A DNA stretch of 64,000 nucleotides from Stagnihabitans sp038231395. Its GTDB lineage: Bacteria > Pseudomonadota > Alphaproteobacteria > Rhodobacterales > Rhodobacteraceae. This document shows positions 43,742 to 52,888 of this stretch, piece by piece (position 1 is the first letter of the stretch; the number at the start of each line of letters is the position of its first letter). Where the stretch lies: positions 1 through 64,000 of the forward strand of contig JBBRLL010000003.1 in assembly GCA_038231395.1 (NCBI GenBank), written 5' to 3'. A program made the position numbers and the translations under genes. A model generated the notes under the pieces. The model made no database searches, had not been told where the DNA came from, and saw only the letters and a list, made by a program, of their open reading frames with translations.

Positions 43742-43817
43742 TGGTAGGCCCGGAGGGACTCGAACCCCCAACCAAGGCGTTATGAGCGCCCTGCTCTAAC
43801 CATTGAGCTACAGGCCC
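43742..43817 (-). tRNA. tRNA with CAU anticodon, probably tRNA-Ile2 (lysidine type) or elongator tRNA-Met
   Basis: A full 76-base cloverleaf with encoded CCA: acceptor GGGCCTG/CGGGCCT, D stem GCTC/GAGC, anticodon loop CTCATAA on stem GGGCG/CGCCT, variable loop TGGTT, and T arm GGGGG-TTCGAGT-CCCTC. The CTTGGT run across the end of the anticodon stem and the variable loop resembles tRNA-Ile2, whose C34 is changed to lysidine by TilS, more than elongator Met, but sequence alone does not settle it. The acceptor closes with a G1-U72 wobble. It is not an initiator tRNA. Confidence 0.93.
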
Positions 43818-43956
43818 ACCGTTCTTACCGGAGGGGCGCAAACCCGCCCCTTCGTTGCGCCTGATTAGGCCAGCAGGGCAGGGCTGGTCAAGCGCGGTTG
43901 CGAGCGCTGCGGGGATGCTTTATGCGGGCGTCAAATCCGGGATGGTGGGGCAAGCA

Positions 43957-45003
43957 ATGGCAATTGGGCACAACGGTCTGACGTATGCGGACGCGGGAGT
44001 CGATATTGACGCAGGCAATGCGTTGGTCGAGCGGATCAAACCCGCCGCCAGACGCACAAACCGGTCAGGCAGCATGGGCGGTCTTGGCGGCTTTGGCGCC
44101 TTGTTTGACCTCAAGGCTGCGGGCTACCACGACCCGATCCTTGTGGCGGCCACGGACGGCGTCGGCACCAAACTGCGGATAGCCATCGACACCGGCCACG
44201 TCAGCACCATCGGCATCGACCTTGTCGCGATGTGTGTCAATGATCTGGTGTGTCAGGGCGCCGAACCCCTTTTGTTTCTGGATTACTTTGCCACCGGCAA
44301 GCTGGATCTGGATCAGGCGACACAAATCATCGAAGGCATTGCTTTGGGGTGTGAAAACTCCGGCTGTGCGCTGGTCGGGGGTGAGACGGCCGAAATGCCC
44401 GGCATGTACCACGGCGGCGATTTTGACCTCGCCGGGTTTGCTGTCGGTGCGATGGAGCGCGGCCAGCATCTGCCGCAGAACGTGGCCGAGGGGGATGTGC
44501 TGATCGGCCTGACTTCGGATGGGGTGCATTCCAACGGCTATTCCTTCGTGCGCAAGGTGGTTGAATTGTCCGGTCTGGGTTGGGACGCGGCCTCACCGTT
44601 CAGCGATGGCAACCTTGGCCAAGCCTTGCTGACCCCGACCCGGCTTTACGTCAAACAGGCACTAGCTGCGATCCGGTTTGGTGGCGTCCACGGTCTTGCC
44701 CATATCACCGGCGGTGGCCTGACCGAGAACCCGCCGCGCGTCCTGCCGGAAGGTCTGGCCTGCGAGATCAACCTTGGGGCATGGACCTTGCCGCCGGTGT
44801 TCCGCTGGCTGGCCACCGCAGCCAACATGGCGGAGGCGGAACTGCTGAAAACCTTCAACTGCGGCATCGGACTTATTCTGGTGATTGACCCGTCGCGGGC
44901 TGAAGCCGTCAGCCAACTGCTGTCCGACCTTGGCGAAACGGTGATCCAACTGGGCCGGATTGTGCCGGGGCGTGGCGTGATCTACAGCGGCAAGCTGCTT
45001 TGA
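43957..45003 (+). CDS. purM: Phosphoribosylformylglycinamidine cyclo-ligase
   Basis: The 348-residue protein has normal PurM length when started at 43957 (GLTYADAGVDIDAGNAL). Motifs include SMGGLGGFGALFDL, ATDGVGTKL and LVGGETAEMPGMY. It closes the imidazole ring in purine synthesis, using ATP. The open frame continues upstream to 43855 without support. The purN gene starts inside its stop codon. Confidence 0.96.
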   Translation: MAIGHNGLTYADAGVDIDAGNALVERIKPAARRTNRSGSMGGLGGFGALFDLKAAGYHDPILVAATDGVGTKLRIAIDTGHVSTIGIDLVAMCVNDLVCQGAEPLLFLDYFATGKLDLDQATQIIEGIALGCENSGCALVGGETAEMPGMYHGGDFDLAGFAVGAMERGQHLPQNVAEGDVLIGLTSDGVHSNGYSFVRKVVELSGLGWDAASPFSDGNLGQALLTPTRLYVKQALAAIRFGGVHGLAHITGGGLTENPPRVLPEGLACEINLGAWTLPPVFRWLATAANMAEAELLKTFNCGIGLILVIDPSRAEAVSQLLSDLGETVIQLGRIVPGRGVIYSGKLL

Positions 45004-45605
45004 ACCAGACGCCGCCGAAACGGGTGGCCATCCTGATCTCCGGCAGCGGTTCCAACATGCTGGCCTTGGTAAGGGCGATGGCGGGCGATTTCCCGGCCCG
45101 CCCGGTTCTGGTCGCCTCCAACACCGCCGGTGCCGCAGGGCTGGCCAAGGCTGCCGCTTTGGGCATTGCCACCGCAACCGTCGATCACCGCGCCTTCGGC
45201 AAGGATCGGACGGGATTTGAGGCCGAACTGGCCCGCGCCCTTGACGCGGCCAACCCGGACATCATTTGCCTCGCGGGGTTTATGCGCATCCTGAGCCCGG
45301 ATTTCATCCGACGCTACGAAGGCCGGATGCTGAACATCCACCCCTCACTTTTGCCGAAATACCCCGGTCTGCACACCCACCAACGCGCCCTGGACGCCCA
45401 GGAAACCGAGGCCGGCTGTACGGTTCACCTGGTCACCGCCGACCTTGATGCCGGCCCTATCCTTGGTCAGGCCCGCGTCCCGGTGGTGGCGGGTGACACA
45501 GAGGCATTGCTGTCCAACCGGGTGCTTGCGCAAGAACATCGCTTGTATCCGATCATCTTACGCCGGTTTGCGTTGGGCGAACGGACGCGTATGGATCTGG
45601 GATGA
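45000..45605 (+). CDS. purN: Phosphoribosylglycinamide formyltransferase
   Basis: The 201-residue protein has the PurN motifs ILISGSGSN, the catalytic NIHPSLLPKYPGLH (Asn and His) and the Asp in TADLDAGPILGQ. It formylates GAR with 10-formyltetrahydrofolate. The start is a TTG overlapping the purM stop (CTTTGA), giving translational coupling; there is no in-frame ATG before the conserved N-terminus. Confidence 0.95.
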   Translation: MNQTPPKRVAILISGSGSNMLALVRAMAGDFPARPVLVASNTAGAAGLAKAAALGIATATVDHRAFGKDRTGFEAELARALDAANPDIICLAGFMRILSPDFIRRYEGRMLNIHPSLLPKYPGLHTHQRALDAQETEAGCTVHLVTADLDAGPILGQARVPVVAGDTEALLSNRVLAQEHRLYPIILRRFALGERTRMDLG

Positions 45606-46134
45606 CCTTGACCCCGGCCAGATTTCCGGAAAGTTGCGCAGCACCAACTTCTTGACCTAAGCCACGTTACAGTCTGAGCGACGCTGTTTGAGGGTGAAAC
45701 ATCTCAAATCAATTTGACTTCTTTGGCATTATCTGCGAAATAAAATTTGGAACGTTCCAAAAGACTCGCCCGAGCCTGTCGAAACGTGAAAAATAAAACA
45801 AAGGTCGCGCTTGCGCAAAGGTTTGCGCTAACGAACCAACTGACTGTTAAATCGCGACAGATAAGATTTTTGGAACGATCCAAAAGGGAAAGCAGGGAAA
45901 AATAATCTTCTTTGGCTTGGAGATTTGGTTTTGGAGGTGACCCGGCAAGCTTAAAATCAATCAATCATGCGTTAAACCCCAAGACGGGCGCCAGTCTCTA
46001 ACGCCGCTCGTCAACTTGCATGCGGGTCCAGCCTTCTTCAGGGCGGACTAGACCCATCCATCACCTACGACAGAGCGTCACTGACGCGTAAAATCATGCC
46101 GGTTGAGTGCATGACAATCAGGAGGTCTATCTAA
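45606..46134. other. AT-rich interval with two copies of a TTTGGAAC palindrome
   Basis: TTTGGAACGTTCCAAA (45746-45761) is a perfect 16-bp palindrome, and a near copy TTTGGAACGATCCAAA lies at 45869-45884, 123 bp away. Both fall inside a minus-strand frame (45704-45964, 86 codons, TTG start) that has no clear ribosome binding site and an AT-rich composition unlike its neighbours. In that frame the copies encode the repeated words LLERSK and LLDRSK. I do not call a gene; the palindromes could be binding sites for a regulator. Confidence 0.4.
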
Positions 46135-46719
46135 ATGAAAATATGCGGAAAAATGCTTGCCATTTGCGCGATGTGGTTCGCTTTTCTGGGTCCCGCTACG
46201 GCGCAAAGTGACACAGACAAAGCGCGTCTCGCCGAAGTTACGACACAGGAAAATGCTCTGGTGTTCGACAACTTTGATTATTCCACTGCGCTTGCATTGG
46301 GAATGGCGCTGGTCAAGGAAGCCCAAGACACCAAAGCGCCGCAGACTGTCTTTGACATCCGGGCGAACGGGCAAATCCTGTTCCGGGTTTCCCTTGCTGG
46401 GTCAACTCCCGATAACGAGGCATGGGTGATTGCTAAAATCGCAACCGTGAACCGTTTTCATGCAAGCAGCGAGCGTAAGAAACTCGAATTTCGCGGAATG
46501 ATGGGGGCCGACTGGCTTAAGTCGTTTCCGAATGGCGGCGGCGATCCGACGAAGTTCTGGGGCCTGTCTGACGCAGAGTCGATGGGGCTGGTCGGGGGCG
46601 GATTTCCGATCAACGTGACAGGCACCGGCTTTGTCGGAACGATTGTCGCGTCGGGCGGGCCGGACGCGACGGACCATGATCTGATCGTCGCCGTACTGAA
46701 GAAGTATTTGGGCAAATAG
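46135..46719 (+). CDS. Exported haem-degrading-domain (UPF0303-like) protein
   Basis: The 194-residue protein has a Sec signal peptide (residues 8-23, cleavage near ATA-QSD). The remainder matches the UPF0303/HbpS-like family: LVFDNFDYSTALALGMALVK, FDIRANGQILFRVSL and STPDNEAWVIAKIATVNRF. Most UPF0303 proteins are cytoplasmic, so the signal peptide is unusual. GGAGG lies ten bases before the ATG. Function is not known; haem or corrinoid binding has been suggested for the fold. Confidence 0.75.
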   Translation: MKICGKMLAICAMWFAFLGPATAQSDTDKARLAEVTTQENALVFDNFDYSTALALGMALVKEAQDTKAPQTVFDIRANGQILFRVSLAGSTPDNEAWVIAKIATVNRFHASSERKKLEFRGMMGADWLKSFPNGGGDPTKFWGLSDAESMGLVGGGFPINVTGTGFVGTIVASGGPDATDHDLIVAVLKKYLGK

Positions 46720-47204
46720 CCCAAAGTTTCCAGACCCGGGATCTGCACGCCGTTTCATCCGTTGTGTGATGCCGATCCCGCTTGGGTTCGGCTGCCAACC
46801 CGACGTTGGGTGACGCGCGCGTGCAGGTTCTGACGGGTCGCATGCCGGAAAATCTGACGGCCCACATTCACTCTGCTGGCGATAACACGTGCGGCAATCA
46901 CGCCCGAAATAACCAAATTTTGTCGCATGAAGTGCCTGTATTTCGTGCTGCTTTGCAGCATATCGCCCATAAATGCAGCAACAGCCCCGCACGTCCCGCC
47001 TGCCCGCTGCGCAATCGTTGCACGGCGTGCCGCAATGTCGCCTGTTGGCGATGCTCGGGGGGAACTTCGAGAGGGAATTGTGCGGTGGCGACGAGTTTCC
47101 ACGCCAGCCACCACCGCACGGGTGCAACCAAAGCTGCCTGCCCAATATGGGCGGTTCTGTCCTGCATGGGAAGAGCCCAAGGCCGCGCTGACAGGGGACT
47201 TTAG
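46720..47204. other. Gene-free interval upstream of urtA
   Basis: Several short frames overlap on both strands, but none has a ribosome binding site together with a recognisable protein. The interval probably carries the urtA promoter and a long leader. I see no RNA gene. Confidence 0.4.
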
Positions 47205-48500
47205 ATGAAACTTACACGTCGCATGCTTTTGGCTGGCGGGGTGGCCTCGATCGCCGCACCACTGCTGACCCGTCCGGTTTTTGCCGCAGACGACACCATC
47301 AAGATCGGCATTCTGCACTCGCTCTCCGGCACGATGGCGATTTCGGAAACCACGCTGAAAGACACCATGCTGATGCTGATCGACGCGCAAAACGCCAAGG
47401 GCGGCGTCTTGGGCAAAAAGCTTGAAGCGGTCGTGGTCGATCCTGCTTCGAACTGGCCGCTGTTTGCCGAAAAGGCCCGCGAGCTGCTGACCGTTGACAA
47501 GGTAGCCGTGATGTTCGGCTGCTGGACCTCGGTCAGCCGGAAATCGGTGTTACCGGTCATTGAGGAATTGAACGGCCTCTTGTTCTACCCCGTGCAGTAT
47601 GAGGGTGAGGAATCGTCCAAGAACGTGTTCTACACCGGGGCTGCGCCCAACCAGCAGGCGATCCCTGCGACGGATTATTACCTCAAGGAATTGGGCATCC
47701 AGAAATTCGCGCTTCTGGGCACCGACTATGTCTACCCGCGCACCACCAACAAGATCCTGGAGGCGTACCTGATCTCCAAAGGCATCGCCAAAGAAGACAT
47801 CTTCGTCAACTACACCCCGTTCGGCCAGTCTGACTGGGCCAAGATCGTGTCGGACGTGGTCGCTTTGGGGGCGGATGGCAAGAAGGTCGGCGTGTTGTCC
47901 ACCATCAACGGCGATGCCAACATCGGCTTTTACAAGGAGCTGGCGGCAGCAGGTGTCAAGGCCGACAAACTGCCGGTCTGCGCCTTTTCGGTTGGTGAGG
48001 AGGAGTTGTCGGGTCTGGACACCTCCAACCTCGTCGGCCACCTCGCCGCGTGGAACTACTTTGAAAGTGCCGACACGCCTGCAAACAAGGCGTGGATCGA
48101 CCAGTGGCACGCCTATACCAAGAACGACAAGCGCACCACCAATGACCCGATGGAGGCACATTACATCGGCTTCAACATGTGGGTGAATGCGGTGACGGCT
48201 GCGGGCACCGTCGATGTTGACAAGGTCTCGGATGCCATGATCGGCCAGAAGTTCCCCAACCTGACCGGCACCACAGCCGAGATGTTGCCGAACCACCACC
48301 TGACCAAGCCGGTTCTGATTGGGGAAATCAAGGCCGATGGCCAGTTTGACATCATCAGCCAGACCGAGCCTGTGCCGGGTGACGCCTGGACTGACTTCCT
48401 GCCGGAATCGGCCGTGCTGGAGTCGGACTGGAAGACCCTCAAGTGCGGCATGTACAACAAGGACACCAAGACCTGCGTACAGCTGAAGTCGAACTACTGA
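47205..48500 (+). CDS. urtA: Urea ABC transporter, substrate-binding protein UrtA
   Basis: The 431-residue protein starts with a twin-arginine-like signal (LTRRMLLAGG, hydrophobic to residue 27) and has the UrtA-specific features IGILHSLSGTMAISE, MFGCWTSVSRKSVLP and FYPVQYEGEESSKN. It captures urea in the periplasm. It is the first gene of urtABCDE. An imperfect hairpin at 48544-48575 follows the stop, as often seen after abundant binding protein genes. Confidence 0.96.
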   Translation: MKLTRRMLLAGGVASIAAPLLTRPVFAADDTIKIGILHSLSGTMAISETTLKDTMLMLIDAQNAKGGVLGKKLEAVVVDPASNWPLFAEKARELLTVDKVAVMFGCWTSVSRKSVLPVIEELNGLLFYPVQYEGEESSKNVFYTGAAPNQQAIPATDYYLKELGIQKFALLGTDYVYPRTTNKILEAYLISKGIAKEDIFVNYTPFGQSDWAKIVSDVVALGADGKKVGVLSTINGDANIGFYKELAAAGVKADKLPVCAFSVGEEELSGLDTSNLVGHLAAWNYFESADTPANKAWIDQWHAYTKNDKRTTNDPMEAHYIGFNMWVNAVTAAGTVDVDKVSDAMIGQKFPNLTGTTAEMLPNHHLTKPVLIGEIKADGQFDIISQTEPVPGDAWTDFLPESAVLESDWKTLKCGMYNKDTKTCVQLKSNY

Positions 48501-48680
48501 GCCAAAGCGCCACTTTCAGACCAGAAGCGGCAATTCTTGCCTTGAGGCGGCGCCCAAAACGTCAAGCGGCGCCTCTTGCCAACAATAGCCTATTCTTGAC
48601 CTGAAGCGCCAAAACTCAAGACGACACTTGATCTGAACAGGAGGGGCCGCAACGCCCCTCCAAACCCCGCAGGTTCCCCG

Positions 48681-50612
48681 ATGCGCGCCGTTCTGATTGC
48701 CCTTCTTCTGTGCCTTTGCGGTCCGGCGCTTGCCGATACCGTGGCGCAGATTGCTGCCACCCATGCCGCCGACATCGAAAAGCCCTCGCGCACCACCATC
48801 GGCCCGGTGATTGCTGAACTGGCCGCCTCGGGTGACCCGATGGCCGCCCGTCTGTTGGAGGCGTGGGGCAACAAGTCCCTTGGCGAGCGTAGGTCCGACA
48901 AGGCTTTCTTCTTGCTCGCCCCCGATCCGAGCGATTACGCCTTGACCGACCTGACGGGTGCCCCCGCAGGCACCGCCGCCAAAGCCGACGTAACCGAGTT
49001 GAAACCCAACGCCGGGGTGCGCGGCCTGATCGCCTCCGCCCTTGTGCAATTCACCCTGTCAGACCCGGATCCCGCCAAACGAGCCAATGCCCTGACATCG
49101 ATTGCTCAGGACCCCAACGCCGAAAGCCTTGCACCCCTGCGCGCCGCCATCACCGGCGAAACCGACCCCACGCTGAAGGCGCAAAAACAGCGGCTTGAAC
49201 GCCTGCTGACCCTGCGCTTTGATGCTGACCCCAAGGCGCGTGTCACAGCTATGCAAAGTTTTGGCGCTGACACCGGGTTGGACCTGCGCGCCGCTTTGAC
49301 CCCGCTGATCGCCACCACCCGGATGGCCTCCATCGACCCGCGCACCAGCAAGAACCTTGCCCGGCCGCTGAAGGTCGGCTCCGACATATCCCCGACCGAG
49401 GCTTATGATCTTCTGGTGGCTGACGGCACCGCCCCGGCCCGGATCACCCACGATGATCAGGAAAAAGCGCTGGCCGCCCATATCGTGGCCGGTGCGGTTG
49501 CGGGCATTCCTGTGGCCCAACTGTCCGATCAGCCGACCCGTGACCGCGCTTACACCGCGTTGGAGGCGACAGGTCAGGTCCCCCCCGCCGCCACCGACGA
49601 TGAAGTGACTGCCGCCATCGCCGCCCACCATTTCTTTGAGGCCTATACTGAGGCCGATCCCGTCATCACCGACGCCGCCCAAGCGGCCTTGGGCAAAATC
49701 AGCCTCAAAGTTGGTGCCATGCAGGTCGCCGATCTGTCACTGGATGGCCTGTCACTCGCCGCCATCTACTTCCTCGCCGCCATCGGCCTTGCCATCACCT
49801 TTGGCGTGATGCGGGTGATCAACATGGCGCATGGGGAGTTTATCACTATGGGCGCCTATACCGGCTATGTCGTTCAGCAATTCGTCCCGAATTACACCGT
49901 TTCGTTGATCGTGGCCTTTCCGCTGGCCTTCGCCTTCACCTTCGCGGCCGGGGTGGCGATGGAGCGTCTGGTGATCCGCCACCTCTACAAACGCCCGTTG
50001 GAGACCTTGCTGGCCAGTTTCGGCATCTCCATCGCGCTGCAACAGTTGTTCAAAAACATCTTCGGCACGCAAGCCCGCCCCCTGACCTCGCCCGACTGGC
50101 TGGGCGGGGCGCTGACCTTCAACGACGTGGTCTCCATCTCGTATATCCGGATCGCCATCATTGTTTTGGCTGCCCTGTGCCTTGGCTTTTTTCTGTACAT
50201 GATGAAGCGCACAAGGCTGGGGCTGGAGGTGCGCGCCGTCACCCAAAACCCTGCGATGGCCGCCTCCATGGGCATCAACCCCGACCGCATCAACATGCTG
50301 ACCTTTGGCTTGGGCTCGGGCATTGCGGGCATCGCAGGGGTGTCCATCGGCCTTTACGCAAAAGTCACTTCGGAACTTGGCACCGACTATATCGTGCAAA
50401 GCTTCATGACGGTGGTGGTGGGCGGTGTCGGCAATATATGGGGCGCTTTGGCCGGGGCCGTGATGATCGGTGGGCTGCAAAAGGCGATCGAGTTCCTGAA
50501 CCCCTCCAACACGCTGGCCGCGCAAACCTACATGATCTTGTTCATCATCCTGTTCATCCAGTTCCGACCCCGGGGGATCATCGCCCTCAAGGGCCGCGCG
50601 GCGGGAGACTGA
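48681..50612 (+). CDS. urtB: Urea ABC transporter permease UrtB
   Basis: The 643-residue protein has a signal peptide (residues 1-19) and a periplasmic N-terminal domain of about 330 residues typical of UrtB. A branched-chain-type permease domain follows, with about eight membrane spans from residue 355 (ITFGVMRVINMAHGEF). It forms the urea channel with UrtC. A 54-codon ORF starts one base after its stop. Confidence 0.95.
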   Translation: MRAVLIALLLCLCGPALADTVAQIAATHAADIEKPSRTTIGPVIAELAASGDPMAARLLEAWGNKSLGERRSDKAFFLLAPDPSDYALTDLTGAPAGTAAKADVTELKPNAGVRGLIASALVQFTLSDPDPAKRANALTSIAQDPNAESLAPLRAAITGETDPTLKAQKQRLERLLTLRFDADPKARVTAMQSFGADTGLDLRAALTPLIATTRMASIDPRTSKNLARPLKVGSDISPTEAYDLLVADGTAPARITHDDQEKALAAHIVAGAVAGIPVAQLSDQPTRDRAYTALEATGQVPPAATDDEVTAAIAAHHFFEAYTEADPVITDAAQAALGKISLKVGAMQVADLSLDGLSLAAIYFLAAIGLAITFGVMRVINMAHGEFITMGAYTGYVVQQFVPNYTVSLIVAFPLAFAFTFAAGVAMERLVIRHLYKRPLETLLASFGISIALQQLFKNIFGTQARPLTSPDWLGGALTFNDVVSISYIRIAIIVLAALCLGFFLYMMKRTRLGLEVRAVTQNPAMAASMGINPDRINMLTFGLGSGIAGIAGVSIGLYAKVTSELGTDYIVQSFMTVVVGGVGNIWGALAGAVMIGGLQKAIEFLNPSNTLAAQTYMILFIILFIQFRPRGIIALKGRAAGD

Positions 50613-50613
50613 C

Positions 50614-50778
50614 ATGCGCCAGACCGTGCCATCCTTAGCAAACGACAACTCCGGCCCCAACACACCTGCGGTTTTAGAAGCTGCGTTTGTCGGTGGTGGC
50701 GTGATCACCACTCGGAACCAATGCCATTTCCGGCTGCGTATCGCCGCCGCTCTCAATCGCTGTTCGGCAGGAAGGTGA
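50614..50778 (+). CDS. Small ORF of 54 codons filling the urtB-urtC gap
   Basis: The ATG at 50614 begins one base after the urtB stop and has GGGAG seven bases upstream; the TGA ends one base before the urtC ATG. The ORF thus fills the 167-bp gap exactly and would carry the urtC ribosome binding site at its 3' end. The product is basic and soluble, starting MRQTVPSLANDN and ending RIAAALNRCSAGR; two cysteines are present. I do not recognise it. The fit to the operon supports a real gene, but no family evidence exists. Confidence 0.45.
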   Translation: MRQTVPSLANDNSGPNTPAVLEAAFVGGGVITTRNQCHFRLRIAAALNRCSAGR

Positions 50779-50779
50779 C

Positions 50780-52135
50780 ATGACCAAAACCGCCCCGGCA
50801 TCCCGCAAGACTGAACCGGCGTCTCTCGCTGCCTCACGGCCAAATTCATCCTCCTTCAGATCTCTGGGGGACCCGGGCAGCGCCCCGCAGTTTGACGCGC
50901 TCGCAACTCAACGGTTTTTCAAGCGCAATCCTTCGGTCCTGTGGTTTCTTTTGATCCTTGGACTGATTGTCCTGACCGTCACTGTCCTCAGTCCGGTGTT
51001 CGGCTCCGGTGCCATGTCAACCTCTTTCGTCAAGACCCTTGGCAAGACCCTGTGCCTTTGCCTTGCCGCTTTGGCGATGGACATCGTCTGGGGCTATACC
51101 GGTATCCTGTCCCTCGGCCACATGGCTTTCTTCGCGCTTGGTGGCTATATGATCGGCCAGTGGCTGATGTATGCCCGTACGCAAGAGATCGTCGTGCAGG
51201 CCCTGTCCACCGCCCCGTTGCCCGCCACCGCGCAAGAGATCGCCCAAGGCGTCGCCACCCAGATTTTCGGCGTCGTCGGCGGATCGGACATGCCCCTGAT
51301 CTGGAGCTTTGCGCATTCGCTTCCCGCTCAACTGGCCCTTGTGGTCGTCGTCCCCGGTATTCTGGCGCTGGTGTTTGGCTGGCTTGCCTTTCGGTCGCGC
51401 GTCACCGGGGTCTACTTGTCGATCCTGACCCAAGCCATGACCCTGGCCCTGTCGCTGTATCTGTTCCAGAATGACAGCGGCTTGCGCGGCAACAACGGCT
51501 TGTCGGGCCTGCAAAACTTGCCGGGCCTGTCGGACGCTTCGCAAGACCTCGTGTCGATTGCGTTCTTCTGGGCCTCGGCCTTCGCCCTTGCCTTTGCCTA
51601 CGTGGCCCTGTGCTGGGTCACCTCCGGCAAGTTCGGCTCCGTGATCCGTGCCATCCGGGACGACGAGGCGCGGGTGCGCTTTCTGGGCTACCCGGTTGAG
51701 TCCTACAAGCTGTTCGTCTTTGCCGTCACTGCCGTGATTTGCGGCGTGGCGGGGGCGCTTTACTATCCACAGGCCGGCATCATCAACCCCGCCGAACTGG
51801 CCCCCATCGCCTCGATCTACCTCGCCGTCTGGGTGGCCATCGGGGGACGGGGGCGGCTTTACGGATCGGTGATTGGGGCGGCGTTTGTGTCGCTGCTGTC
51901 CTCGGCCTTCACCGGAGGCCGGGTGCCCGAAATTCCGTTGGGCTTTTACACCATCAACTGGGTGGACTGGTGGAAGGTGCTTCTGGGCCTGTCGTTTGTC
52001 GCCGTCACCCTGTTCGCCCCCAAGGGCATCGGCGGGATGTTTGACCGCTTCCAGGGTTTGCACACTCCGGACCGCAAAGGCGCTGCGCTTGGCCCGGATG
52101 ACGGCAGCTTGCAGGAACAAGAGGCCGTGGAATGA
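50780..52135 (+). CDS. urtC: Urea ABC transporter permease UrtC
   Basis: The 451-residue protein has a charged N-terminus of about 50 residues, then about ten membrane spans of the LivM type, with the loop IRAIRDDEARVRFLGYPVE that contacts the ATPases. It pairs with UrtB. Its stop overlaps the urtD start by four bases (ATGA). Confidence 0.95.
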   Translation: MTKTAPASRKTEPASLAASRPNSSSFRSLGDPGSAPQFDALATQRFFKRNPSVLWFLLILGLIVLTVTVLSPVFGSGAMSTSFVKTLGKTLCLCLAALAMDIVWGYTGILSLGHMAFFALGGYMIGQWLMYARTQEIVVQALSTAPLPATAQEIAQGVATQIFGVVGGSDMPLIWSFAHSLPAQLALVVVVPGILALVFGWLAFRSRVTGVYLSILTQAMTLALSLYLFQNDSGLRGNNGLSGLQNLPGLSDASQDLVSIAFFWASAFALAFAYVALCWVTSGKFGSVIRAIRDDEARVRFLGYPVESYKLFVFAVTAVICGVAGALYYPQAGIINPAELAPIASIYLAVWVAIGGRGRLYGSVIGAAFVSLLSSAFTGGRVPEIPLGFYTINWVDWWKVLLGLSFVAVTLFAPKGIGGMFDRFQGLHTPDRKGAALGPDDGSLQEQEAVE

Positions 52136-52875
52136 GCGCGCTTCTGGAAGTTTCCGGTGTTTCGGTCAGCTTTGACGGCTTCAAGGCGATCAACAACTTG
52201 TCGTTCTCCATCGGTTCCACGGGCTTGCGCGCCATCATCGGCCCCAATGGCGCTGGCAAAACCACCTTCATGGACATTGTGACCGGCAAGACCAGACCTC
52301 AATCGGGGACCGTCATCTGGGGCGAAAAGGGTCTATCCCTGTTGAAGATGTCAGAGGCCGCCATCGCCCGCGCAGGTGTTGGCCGCAAATTTCAGCGCCC
52401 CACGGTGTTCGAGGATCAGACGGTGGCCGAAAACCTTGTGCTGGCGCTGAAATCCCCGCGCAATCCCATCGCTGCGCTGAGGTTCGCCCTCCGGGACGAG
52501 GGTCGCAGCCGCGTCGAACGGCTGGCCAAACAAGTCGGCCTGTCCACCCATCTGCCACGCAAGGCGGGCGAACTTTCGCATGGCCAGAAGCAGTGGCTGG
52601 AAATAGCGATGCTGTTGGCGCAGGAACCCAAGCTGTTGCTGGTCGATGAGCCCGCCGCTGGCATGACCCTGGCGGAACGCGAGCAGACCACCGCCATGCT
52701 GGTCGAGATTGCCAAGACCCGCGCCGTCGTTGTGGTGGAACATGACATGGAGTTCGTCCGCCGCCTGGAGTGCCGGGTGACCGTGCTGCACGAAGGCTCG
52801 GTTCTGGCCGAGGGCTCTTTGGATCACGTCACCAAAAACCCGCAAGTCATCGAAGTCTATCTGGGCCGCGGTTGA
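52132..52875 (+). CDS. urtD: Urea ABC transporter ATP-binding protein UrtD
   Basis: The 247-residue LivG-type ATPase has Walker A GPNGAGKTTF, the signature LSHGQKQWLEIAMLL and Walker B LLLVDEPAAGM. It powers uptake together with UrtE. It overlaps urtC by four bases and precedes urtE by 13 bp. Confidence 0.96.
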   Translation: MSALLEVSGVSVSFDGFKAINNLSFSIGSTGLRAIIGPNGAGKTTFMDIVTGKTRPQSGTVIWGEKGLSLLKMSEAAIARAGVGRKFQRPTVFEDQTVAENLVLALKSPRNPIAALRFALRDEGRSRVERLAKQVGLSTHLPRKAGELSHGQKQWLEIAMLLAQEPKLLLVDEPAAGMTLAEREQTTAMLVEIAKTRAVVVVEHDMEFVRRLECRVTVLHEGSVLAEGSLDHVTKNPQVIEVYLGRG

Positions 52876-52888
52876 AGGAGCGACACTG

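Noticed and set aside
43197..43841. Minus-strand frame of 214 codons running through the CAU tRNA
   Set aside because: Its first part (VAQWLEQGAHNALVGG) is a translated tRNA, a well-known annotation artefact, and its end is antisense to tsf. A middle part could be a decayed gene but has no start or support.
45704..45964. Minus-strand frame of 86 codons after purN
   Set aside because: TTG start without ribosome binding site, AT-rich, no recognisable domain; the palindromes inside it are the more notable signal.
46755..47390. Minus-strand frame of 211 codons upstream of urtA
   Set aside because: It overlaps the 5' end of urtA on the opposite strand, is Arg/His-rich and lacks a ribosome binding site.
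49752..50849. Minus-strand frame of 365 codons opposite urtB
   Set aside because: Antisense of a conserved permease with high GC3; composition typical of a shadow frame.
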